A DNA stretch of 64,000 nt from Aliiglaciecola sp. 3_MG-2023 (lineage in GTDB: Bacteria; Pseudomonadota; Gammaproteobacteria; Enterobacterales; Alteromonadaceae). Under the pieces are notes generated by a model that was given only the letters and a program-made list of their open reading frames with translations, made no database searches and was not told the origin of the DNA. Each line of letters opens with the position of its first letter. The first letter of the stretch is position 1. The position numbers and the translations under genes are program-made. Shown here piece by piece: positions 56,855 to 64,000 of this stretch. The stretch is taken from positions 1 to 64,000 of the forward strand of contig NZ_JAUORV010000003.1 in the NCBI RefSeq assembly GCF_030548205.1, given 5' to 3'.

Positions 56855-58126
56855 TCATACCTTATCTAGCGCTTGACTCACATCGGCAATAATGTCGTCG
56901 ATATGCTCGATACCCACAGAGATCCTAACCAAATCGGTACTTACTCCAGCAGCGGCTAGTTCTTCTTCGTTTAATTGACGGTGTGTGGTTGATGCCGGGT
57001 GACAAGCCAATGATTTAGCATCGCCTATATTCACTAGACGTAAAATCATATTTAATGCATCAATGAATTTTGTGCCAGCTTCAAGCCCACCTGTTATGCC
57101 AAAGCTCAATACGCCTGAGGCTTTGCCTGAGGTGATGTTTTTGCAGTTTTCATGGTACGGGCTATCAGCAAGAGCAGCATAGTTTACCCATTCAACTTTA
57201 TCGTGTTGCAATAAATATGCGGCTAATTTTTCAGCATTTTCACAATGACGGTCCATGCGCAGACCCAGGGTTTCTAGTCCCTGTAGAATTTGAAATGAAT
57301 TTAATGGGGAAATCGCTGCCCCTGTGTTTCTTAGCGGTCCTACACGACAACGCCCAATATATGCAGCTTCTCCTAGGGCTTCGGTGTAAACAACACCGTG
57401 ATATGAAGGATCCGGTTCATTTAGTATTGCAAAACGCTGTTTGTTTTTAACCCAGTCAAACTTACCAGAATCAACAATCACACCGCCTACTGACGTACCA
57501 TGACCACCAATGTATTTCGTTAACGAATGCACAACAATGTGAGCACCTAACTCAAATGGTCTGCATAGATAGGGGGTGGCAACGGTATTATCCACAATTA
57601 ACGGGACCCCGTGTTTGTCAGCTATCTGTGCTAAGCGCTTTATATCAACAACGTTACCTGCGGGGTTACCAATAGATTCACAAAAAATAGCTTTGGTTTT
57701 TTCATCAATAGATTCTTCGAACTTATCAAAATCATCATGGGAAACCATACGGGTTTCAATACCTTGGCGAGGCAATGCGTGGGCAAATAAATTATAGGTT
57801 CCACCGTACAGTTGACTGGTACTAACGATATTATCGCCGGCCTCACAAATACATTGAATCGCGTAGGTAATAGCGGCCATACCTGAAGATACACAGACTG
57901 CCGCAATACCGCCTTCCATTGCTGCCACACGTTTTTCAAGAACGTCAGTGGTTGGATTCATTATGCGAGTGTAGATATTTCCTGCAACTTTAAGATCAAA
58001 TAAATCTGCGCCATGCTGTGTATCATCAAACGTGTAAGATGTGGTCTGATAGATTGGAACTGCAGCAGCTTTAGTGGTTTCTTCTGATTTGTACCCTTCA
58101 TGTAATGCTATTGACTCTAATTTCAT
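56855..58126 (-). CDS. metY: O-acetylhomoserine sulfhydrylase / aminocarboxypropyltransferase
   Basis: A 423-residue PLP enzyme of the Cys/Met metabolism family that makes homocysteine from O-acetylhomoserine and sulfide. The pyridoxal Lys is in HSLTKYIGGHG near residue 207; SSGMAAITYA, NPAGNVVDI and DNTVATPYL are family segments, and the C-terminus has the ACHPASTTH and RISVGIEHIDDI motifs. Length (about 425-430) fits this branch rather than MetB (about 386). It sits where a rimP-nusA block is expected. A short inverted repeat (58161-58190, TTAACTAT / ATAGTTAA) lies in its upstream region. Confidence 0.93.
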   Translation of the reverse strand: MKLESIALHEGYKSEETTKAAAVPIYQTTSYTFDDTQHGADLFDLKVAGNIYTRIMNPTTDVLEKRVAAMEGGIAAVCVSSGMAAITYAIQCICEAGDNIVSTSQLYGGTYNLFAHALPRQGIETRMVSHDDFDKFEESIDEKTKAIFCESIGNPAGNVVDIKRLAQIADKHGVPLIVDNTVATPYLCRPFELGAHIVVHSLTKYIGGHGTSVGGVIVDSGKFDWVKNKQRFAILNEPDPSYHGVVYTEALGEAAYIGRCRVGPLRNTGAAISPLNSFQILQGLETLGLRMDRHCENAEKLAAYLLQHDKVEWVNYAALADSPYHENCKNITSGKASGVLSFGITGGLEAGTKFIDALNMILRLVNIGDAKSLACHPASTTHRQLNEEELAAAGVSTDLVRISVGIEHIDDIIADVSQALDKV

Positions 58127-58317
58127 TATTTTTCTCTGTAAGGTTTGAGTTAACGAATTATTAACTATTGCAAAAGCTCATGATAGTTAAGGAATTATAA
58201 TCCGTAAAATCAATTTAGTTATTAATCATACAAAAGGGTTAGAAGACGCAACAATGCATGTTTAGCCATACAATACAAATTTAACAAATGACCAATTACC
58301 AATTACGAAACATATCC

Positions 58318-59052
58318 TTAAAACGCTTTTTTTACGAAAAATCGAAATACGTTATCCCTCGCACCATTGGTAATGCCTCTTAGATAACTGATTGAATAAG
58401 AAAGGCCTTGATATTTGCCCGAGACTGAAGGGCCAATTTGGTGGCTTTGTTCATTGCCTTTTCCAAAGTCGCCTATTTTCCCTAGATTATTGAAGGAGTC
58501 GAGGCCCAGAGTAACCTTGTTGGTTGTATATGCAATCCCAGTTCGTGATTCTAAATAGGTACCAGTGGCAGGGCTCTCTCCTCCAACATTCCAACTAAAG
58601 GACAATACCTGCGTAATAGACCATTTGTCTGCAAATGACCATCTATTGCTCCATTTAAACGATAAGCCTTCACTGCGATGAGCCTTACGTGTTTTTATAT
58701 CAAATCGAACTGCGCTATCCCAGATACCATCTTGTCTGTGTTGAAATTGCCATAATAGATCGGCGCTAAGGGCATCATACTCAAAATTCCCAGTGGTATC
58801 TTTTACTTGACCGACCAAACGAATACGTACGGATTCAAGAATGGACTTTTGAACATTCATTCTTACCACTAACTGTTCTCTATGATTATTTTCACTTGGG
58901 GTATAAGCCGTTCGAAATTGAAAAGACTGATCTTTAGGATTGACTATAGGACTGGTTACACCACTGGTATTGTTAGCATGTGCCTTGGTGTAGCTAAAAG
59001 AAATACATAGTATGAGACTAAATTTAACGACAAAGTTATTTTTTATAATCAC
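58318..59052 (-). CDS. Predicted outer-membrane beta-barrel protein of unknown function
   Basis: A 244-residue exported protein: signal peptide about residues 1-26 (LILCISFSYTKAHA). The mature part alternates polar and hydrophobic residues in many strands (for example FQFRTAYTPSE, SVRIRLVGQV, ITQVLSFSWNVGG, YSISYLRGI), and the protein ends in Phe (VKKAF), as outer-membrane barrels do. I do not recognise a family; length and strand count would fit a barrel of eight to twelve strands. It is divergent from pnp and not obviously in an operon. Confidence 0.7.
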   Translation of the reverse strand: MIIKNNFVVKFSLILCISFSYTKAHANNTSGVTSPIVNPKDQSFQFRTAYTPSENNHREQLVVRMNVQKSILESVRIRLVGQVKDTTGNFEYDALSADLLWQFQHRQDGIWDSAVRFDIKTRKAHRSEGLSFKWSNRWSFADKWSITQVLSFSWNVGGESPATGTYLESRTGIAYTTNKVTLGLDSFNNLGKIGDFGKGNEQSHQIGPSVSGKYQGLSYSISYLRGITNGARDNVFRFFVKKAF

Positions 59053-59369
59053 GGTTACTGTTACAGATTTGTTTCATATTTATGACAGGCGGGAGATTCT
59101 AATCCAAATCATTGTAAGTGCAAAAAACTATTTTCTTTATTTATTGTTTCGCCATTCAATTTGCCTTACTTAAACCTTACTTTGCCATGAATTTTTGATG
59201 TAGATATTGTTTGCAATATACAAATCGAAACAGATTAAAAGAAAAAAACAGTAAAAATATTCAATTAACCTTGATTAAATATAAATTTCACTGTCGATTT
59301 GCCAATCATATAGCTATACTATGCGCCGCATTTGAAAGCGATATAAGAAAATATTAAAAAGGATAAATA
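59053..59369. other. Intergenic region between the barrel gene and pnp
   Basis: A 317-bp AT-rich divergent region that must hold the pnp promoter and the barrel-gene promoter. A -10-like TATACT occurs near 59315. I see no trace of rpsO, which precedes pnp in most gammaproteobacteria, and no strong hairpin like the RNase III-cleaved leader of E. coli pnp. Confidence 0.5.
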
Positions 59370-61481
59370 GTGACTCCTATTACTAAAACATTTCAGTATG
59401 GACAGCATACTGTAACGCTAGAAACGGGTGTAATTGCTCGTCAAGCAACCGCCGCGGTTATGGCCAGCATGGACGATACATCTGTATTAGTCAGTGTTGT
59501 TGGTAAAAAAGATGCCAAAGCAGGGCAAGACTTTTTCCCATTAACGGTTAACTATCAAGAAAAAGCATACGCAGCTGGTAAAATACCAGGTGGCTTTTTC
59601 AAACGTGAAGGTCGTCCTTCTGAAAGTGAAACGCTTATTGCACGTTTGATCGACCGTCCCATCCGTCCTCTATTTCCAGACGGATTCATGAACGAAGTTC
59701 AAATTATTATTACCGTTGTTTCTGCTAACCCAGAAATTCCTACCGATATCATCTCTTTAATTGGTACTTCTGCTGCTCTTGCTATATCAGGTATTCCATT
59801 CAATGGACCTGTTGGCGCGGCACGAGTTGGTTATAAAGAAGGTGAGTACATTCTTAATACATTGACTTCAGAACTTGAAACAAGTGAATTAGATTTGGTT
59901 GTAGCGGGTACTGAAAGTGCGGTACTGATGGTTGAATCTGAAGCGAGTATTCTCTCTGAAGAAGTGATGCTTGGTGCTGTAATGTACGGACACGAGCAAA
60001 GCCAAGCAGTAGTTAATGCTGTAAGTGAATTTGCCGCTGAAGTTGCTACGCCTAAGTGGGAATGGTCTGCCGTTGCAGAAAACACTGATCTTAAGAGCAA
60101 AATCAAAGAGCTTGCTGAAGCTGGCATGACTGAAGCGTACCAGATTTCTGATAAAATGGTTCGTAAAGATGCGGTAGTTGCTGTTACTGAGAAAGCGGTT
60201 GAAGCTATTTTAGAAGCGGATCCTGAACAGGATCCTAAAGAAGTATCTGAAATGCTACATGACCTTGAAAGTGATGTTGTGCGTTCTCGTATACTTGCTG
60301 GTGAGCCACGTATTGATGGTCGTGAACCTGATATGATCAGAGCGCTACACGTTAATACTGGCATTCTTCCTAGAACTCATGGTTCCGCACTTTTCACTCG
60401 TGGTGAAACACAAGCTTTAGTTGCTGCTACCCTAGGTACAGAACGTGATGCACAGATGATTGATGAATTAGGTGGAATGGCAAGCAGTCGTTTCATGTTG
60501 CATTATAACTTCCCTCCATACTGTGTAGGCGAAACTGGTTTCGTTGGTTCTCCTAAGCGTCGCGAAATCGGCCATGGTCGTCTTGCTAAACGTGGTATTC
60601 AAGCGGTTATGCCTTCTGAAGCTGAATTCCCATATGTGGTACGAGTGGTTTCAGAGATTACTGAATCAAATGGTTCTTCATCTATGGCATCAGTTTGTGG
60701 TACCTCGTTAGCACTTATGGATGCAGGTGTACCGATCAAAGCTTCTGTAGCGGGTATTGCTATGGGCTTAGTTAAAAATGACGAAAACTTTGTCGTTTTA
60801 TCGGACATCTTAGGTGATGAAGATCATCTTGGTGATATGGACTTTAAAGTTGCTGGTACTACTGATGGTATTACTGCACTTCAAATGGATATCAAAATCG
60901 AAGGTATTACCAAAGAAATCATGCAAAAAGCCCTTAAGCAAGCTAAAGAAGCTCGCTTACATATTTTGGGTGTGATGGATGAAGCCCTTGGTGGTCACCG
61001 TGATGAAATGTCTGAATTCGCTCCGCGTATCTATACTCTTAAAATCGACCAGGATAAAATCCGCGATGTTATCGGTAAAGGCGGCGCAATGATCCGTGCT
61101 ATCACTGAAGAATCTGATACTAATATCGAAATCGAAGATGACGGTACTATTAAGATTTTTGCAACTGAATTAGCGAAAGCGGAAATTGCTATTGCTAAGA
61201 TAGAGCAAGTGACTGCTGAAGTTGAAGCGGGCAAAACTTACCACGGTAAAGTAACTCGTATCGTTGATTTCGGTGCATTTGTTGAAGTGCTACCTGGTAA
61301 AGAAGGTCTAGTACACATCTCTCAGATTGCTCACGAACGTGTGAATAAAGTTTCTGATTACCTTTCTGAAGGCCAAATGGTTGACGTGAAAGTAATGGAA
61401 ATTGACCGTCAGAATCGCGTACGCTTAAGTATCAAAGAGTTGTTAGAAAAACCAGCTGCTGAAGCACCATCTGAAGATTAA
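59370..61481 (+). CDS. pnp: Polyribonucleotide nucleotidyltransferase (PNPase)
   Basis: A 703-residue phosphorolytic 3'-5' exoribonuclease of the RNA degradosome. It has two RNase PH-like domains (about 1-230 and 310-545), including [16 protein letters not shown] near 75 and [14 protein letters not shown] near 335, followed by a KH domain ([18 protein letters not shown] near 562) and an S1 domain ([21 protein letters not shown] near 625). The length matches E. coli PNPase (711). The GTG start at 59370 follows AAAAAGGA. It stands alone, without rpsO upstream, and is closed by a terminator. Confidence 0.98.
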   Translation: MTPITKTFQYGQHTVTLETGVIARQATAAVMASMDDTSVLVSVVGKKDAKAGQDFFPLTVNYQEKAYAAGKIPGGFFKREGRPSESETLIARLIDRPIRPLFPDGFMNEVQIIITVVSANPEIPTDIISLIGTSAALAISGIPFNGPVGAARVGYKEGEYILNTLTSELETSELDLVVAGTESAVLMVESEASILSEEVMLGAVMYGHEQSQAVVNAVSEFAAEVATPKWEWSAVAENTDLKSKIKELAEAGMTEAYQISDKMVRKDAVVAVTEKAVEAILEADPEQDPKEVSEMLHDLESDVVRSRILAGEPRIDGREPDMIRALHVNTGILPRTHGSALFTRGETQALVAATLGTERDAQMIDELGGMASSRFMLHYNFPPYCVGETGFVGSPKRREIGHGRLAKRGIQAVMPSEAEFPYVVRVVSEITESNGSSSMASVCGTSLALMDAGVPIKASVAGIAMGLVKNDENFVVLSDILGDEDHLGDMDFKVAGTTDGITALQMDIKIEGITKEIMQKALKQAKEARLHILGVMDEALGGHRDEMSEFAPRIYTLKIDQDKIRDVIGKGGAMIRAITEESDTNIEIEDDGTIKIFATELAKAEIAIAKIEQVTAEVEAGKTYHGKVTRIVDFGAFVEVLPGKEGLVHISQIAHERVNKVSDYLSEGQMVDVKVMEIDRQNRVRLSIKELLEKPAAEAPSED

Positions 61482-61501
61482 TCTTTAGCATTAACTGACA
61501 T

Positions 61502-61528
61502 AAAAAAGGAGCGCTAAGCTCCTTTTTT
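61502..61528 (+). terminator. Rho-independent terminator after pnp
   Basis: AAAAAAGGAGC and GCTCCTTTTTT pair over 11 bp around a 5-nt loop, with the T-run in the right arm. It lies 21 bp after the pnp stop. Confidence 0.9.
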
Positions 61529-61566
61529 GATTTTTACTACATTGATTATCATTTTTGGAATTCATA

Positions 61567-61875
61567 ATGGATAAACAAACAGAAATTGAAATACAAGCCG
61601 CGACTTTTAGACGTTTATTAAAACACCTAGATGACAATAAAGATGTTCAAAACATCGATTTAATGATTTTGGCTGACTTTTGTCGCAATTGTTTAGGTAA
61701 GTGGTACAAGGCAGCGGCGGAGGAAAAAGGAATTGATATCGACTACGAACAAGCACGAGAAAAGATATACGGTATTCCCTATGCTCAATGGAAAGAACAA
61801 TACCAAGCCAAAGCTACGCCTGAACAATTAGCGGCATTTGATGCCAGACAAGCTCAAAAAGGAGGGTGCAGCTAA
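61567..61875 (+). CDS. DUF1244 domain-containing protein
   Basis: A 102-residue cytoplasmic protein of the DUF1244 family, helical, with the conserved block LADFCRNCLGKWYKAAAEE near residues 37-55 and YGIPYAQWKEQYQ near 72. The family has no proven function. The C-terminus is Gly/Cys-rich (QKGGCS). ATG 61567 is chosen; a TTG four codons earlier is possible. It is separated from pnp by a terminator. Confidence 0.85.
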   Translation: MDKQTEIEIQAATFRRLLKHLDDNKDVQNIDLMILADFCRNCLGKWYKAAAEEKGIDIDYEQAREKIYGIPYAQWKEQYQAKATPEQLAAFDARQAQKGGCS

Positions 61876-61995
61876 GGGCTAACTGAATTGTTAAAAGGAG
61901 AATTGCGATAATGATTATTAATGGCTAAAGTTATTAGAATTATTTAGTAAAACGTTAATCCAGTTCAGCATTAATTATGACAGTTCGGAGTAGGC

Positions 61996-63333
61996 ATGTT
62001 CCCTGAGAACAACGTATTAGAACAGCTTTATAGCAACGCCAAAATTAATCACTTAGACCAATCTCATATTTATCCAGAGGATGTTACTAAACATCTTGAT
62101 GAGCATATTATCTCTGCCCCAGGTTTTATACAAAAGCGGGTTATTGGTTATTCCTATTTAGCACTGCCCATTCATATGATTTCTGTTGGAAAGGGCAGTA
62201 GCACAATCTTATGTTGGTCGCAGATGCATGGTGACGAACCAACGGCAACGGCAGCAATATTAGATCTACTGCAATTTTTTCAGCAAAATAAAACCACGGC
62301 ATGGTTAACAGACTTATTCGACAAGGTCACTTTACACCTAGTTCCTATGCTCAACCCGGACGGTGCTAAGCAACGTACCAGAGAGAATGCCCAAGGCATC
62401 GACATAAATCGAGATGCTGCTGCTTTACAAACCCCCGAAGGAAAATTACTTAAATCATTGTTCGACAATATTAAGCCAGATTTCGCTTTCAATCTGCACG
62501 ACCAATCTCGTTTTTATCGAATCGAAGATACTTTAGATCCCGTTGAAATGGCGTTTTTAGCGCCACCTGGCGATCCCAACGAAAGTGTGCCTGAGCACAG
62601 ATGTAATGCAATGAAGCTCATTGCCGCAGTGTTAACTGATATGTCTGAAGAATTATCTGGAAAAGTTGCAAAGTATCAAGATAACTTTTCTCAAAGAGCC
62701 TTTGGCGATCTCGCCTGTAGTCAGGGAATAGCATGTATTTTGATTGAATCGGGTAGTAAAGCCAATGATGCCAATAGACAAAACGCCAGAAGACTAAATT
62801 TTTTGTTTTTAATCAAAGGGTTAAAACATATATCTGCGGGCTCTTTTAGGCAGGTAAACGAGCTCGCTTATCTGGCTTTACCCTACAATATTGAAAATGG
62901 TTTATGCGATTTAGTCATAAGAGGACTGAACGTTGACAGCGTAAAAGGGCATTTCAATGTTGATATTGCCCTGAAAAATCAGATAAATAATCGGATGCTA
63001 ATTAGTGAATTAGGGGACTTAAGACAATTAGGTGCTTATACAGTGCTCAATGCACATAATTTTAGTTATGCCCCTGGGAATACATTTGAAGTAACCGAAG
63101 CTATCGATCTCAATGAAGAAAAGTACTTAACGCTTTTGCGTGATGGTTTTTGTCGTTTTAGTGGTGACATTTCTTTGATCAATCAATTAACCGATTGGCC
63201 AATTATTAAAGTCCCTGGTGAGTCAGAGCCAGCAGGTTTTTGGCAAAAAGACATGCCACCAACTTGGTTGATGTTGTTCAATGACCAGGTGAAAGCTGCT
63301 CTGTTAGAGGGAAGGTTAATCGTTTTAAATTAA
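61996..63333 (+). CDS. M14 family zinc carboxypeptidase
   Basis: A 445-residue metallopeptidase without a signal peptide. The M14 catalytic domain spans about residues 55-280: SQMHGDEPTATAA supplies the first zinc His and Glu, NPDGAKQRTRENAQGIDINRD is the substrate loop, NLHDQSRF the third zinc ligand, and LIESGSK the catalytic Glu. The last 150 residues form an unassigned extra domain. It differs from the 11495-12655 enzyme in lacking the N-terminal beta domain, so they are not recent duplicates. The substrate is unknown. Confidence 0.85.
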   Translation: MFPENNVLEQLYSNAKINHLDQSHIYPEDVTKHLDEHIISAPGFIQKRVIGYSYLALPIHMISVGKGSSTILCWSQMHGDEPTATAAILDLLQFFQQNKTTAWLTDLFDKVTLHLVPMLNPDGAKQRTRENAQGIDINRDAAALQTPEGKLLKSLFDNIKPDFAFNLHDQSRFYRIEDTLDPVEMAFLAPPGDPNESVPEHRCNAMKLIAAVLTDMSEELSGKVAKYQDNFSQRAFGDLACSQGIACILIESGSKANDANRQNARRLNFLFLIKGLKHISAGSFRQVNELAYLALPYNIENGLCDLVIRGLNVDSVKGHFNVDIALKNQINNRMLISELGDLRQLGAYTVLNAHNFSYAPGNTFEVTEAIDLNEEKYLTLLRDGFCRFSGDISLINQLTDWPIIKVPGESEPAGFWQKDMPPTWLMLFNDQVKAALLEGRLIVLN

Positions 63334-63505
63334 GTCTCAGTTTAATATTCTTTTTAATAAACGGAAGAATCCCAATACAAATCCAGTAAGCACTCTTGAA
63401 ATGATTCATAATCGATGAATTTCTCAATCCAATCGTCGGAATTGCAAGGCATTTTTCAAAAAATGCGATAAGCTATTTGTTCGCCCACTAAATTAGGGAT
63501 AAAAA

Positions 63506-64000
63506 ATGAAAAAAGTAATAGTTAGCGTTATGTTGATTGGAGGATTAATCTCTCCAACAATCAGTGCGAAAACTGAAATGGATGTGCTCAAATCTGAAAA
63601 TATCTTTGATATTGAGTATGCGGCAGATTTAAATATTAGCGCTGACGGCAAAACCATCTATTTTGTACGTCATTTTATGGATATTCAAAGTGACAGAAAG
63701 CTTGGCAATATTTGGTCTGTAGATAGCAAAACTGGCGATATGCTTCCCGTCACGACAGGGGATCATTTGGATTATAACCCTGTATTGTCCGCCGATGGTA
63801 AAAAGCTGGCTTATATTTCAACGCAAAGTGGCAAGCCTCAAATTTATTTGACTTGGTTAGCTACAGGCAAAACGGCAAAACTGACGAATTTAACCTCCTC
63901 TCCCAGTGGTTTGAGCTGGTCTCCAGACGGTAAATACATTGCATTTAGCATGTTTGTGCCAGGTACACCTAAATCTCCCGTATCTCTTTCAGGTAAGCCT
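63506..64000 (+). CDS. Exported S9-peptidase/TolB-like beta-propeller protein (partial)
   Basis: The first 165 codons of a gene cut by the window end. A signal peptide (about residues 1-21, VIVSVMLIGGLISPTISA) is followed by repeated PD40-type beta-propeller units: ADLNISADGKTIYFVRH, NPVLSADGKKLAYISTQSG and GLSWSPDGKYIAFSMF. This is the N-terminal propeller layout of dipeptidyl/acylaminoacyl peptidases (S9) or of TolB-like proteins. The catalytic part, if any, is outside. AGGGA precedes the ATG at good spacing. Confidence 0.82.
   Translation, partial: MKKVIVSVMLIGGLISPTISAKTEMDVLKSENIFDIEYAADLNISADGKTIYFVRHFMDIQSDRKLGNIWSVDSKTGDMLPVTTGDHLDYNPVLSADGKKLAYISTQSGKPQIYLTWLATGKTAKLTNLTSSPSGLSWSPDGKYIAFSMFVPGTPKSPVSLSGKP

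Noticed and set aside
56102-58317. Genomic island inserted at tRNA-Leu
   Set aside because: No integrase, no repeat of the tRNA 3' end and no mobility gene; the altered gene content fits a rearrangement better.
59831-60364. 177-codon antisense frame in pnp
   Set aside because: Lies entirely within pnp and has low-complexity Ser/Thr-rich content typical of an antisense shadow.

Overview
This window is about 64 kb of AT-rich chromosome from a gammaproteobacterium, most probably an Alteromonadales member near Alteromonas, Glaciecola or Paraglaciecola. The evidence is protein-level resemblance to E. coli and Shewanella housekeeping genes, conserved gene strings (leuS-lptE-holA ... mrdA-rodA-mltB-rlpA-dacA-ybeD-lipB-lipA; ftsH-folP-glmM-tpiA-secG-tRNA-Leu), a long-form second GAPDH and several exported peptidases. 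I see no insertion sequence, integrase, CRISPR array or prophage. Genus placement is an inference.

Layout. 1-9.6 kb: tRNA-Asp, hexose-6-phosphate mutarotase (yeaD) and gapA on the minus strand, the latter with a promoter and HexR-like operator. Diverging from gapA is a malQ-glgB-glgX run for alpha-glucan metabolism, then msrB. 9.9-22.4 kb: long GAPDH, M14 peptidase, AGCS sodium/amino-acid symporter, zinc-ribbon membrane protein, yeaC, a large DUF349 protein, ansA, an exported M24 peptidase homologue and a DUF885 lipoprotein. The mutarotase/gapA/msrB/yeaC/ansA set echoes the E. coli gapA neighbourhood. 22.5-27.6 kb: sbcDC nuclease and a small monooxygenase-MarR pair behind a perfect 22-bp palindrome. 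27.7-42.0 kb: a long minus-strand block for lipoate synthesis, cell elongation and division, ribosome maturation, DNA polymerase delta, LPS assembly and leuS. 42.3-46.2 kb: Lon-like protease, slyD and a GH19 lysin-like protein.

46.2-49.6 kb holds the most interesting locus: a minus-strand run of GNAT, methyltransferase, 73-codon gene and GGDEF protein. The methyltransferase looks like a split-borosin peptide-backbone alpha-N-methyltransferase (SonM/OphMA type), with the Y-x5-R-x3-Y catalytic pattern. The 73-residue protein next to it is the only nearby candidate substrate, but its match to known borosin precursors is weak.

49.8-56.2 kb: yhbY, then the slot where rlmE normally lies, which holds only a decayed rlmE fragment, then ftsH, folP, glmM, tpiA, secG and tRNA-Leu(GAG). 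56.2-64 kb: the expected rimP-nusA-infB-rbfA-truB-rpsO block is absent between tRNA-Leu and pnp. In its place are a degraded stretch, an O-acetylhomoserine sulfhydrylase and an outer-membrane-like protein. pnp follows, then a DUF1244 protein, an M14 peptidase and the start of an exported S9/TolB-like protein cut by the window edge. nadD is also missing from its usual place between holA and rsfS, so several ancient gene strings have been broken here.
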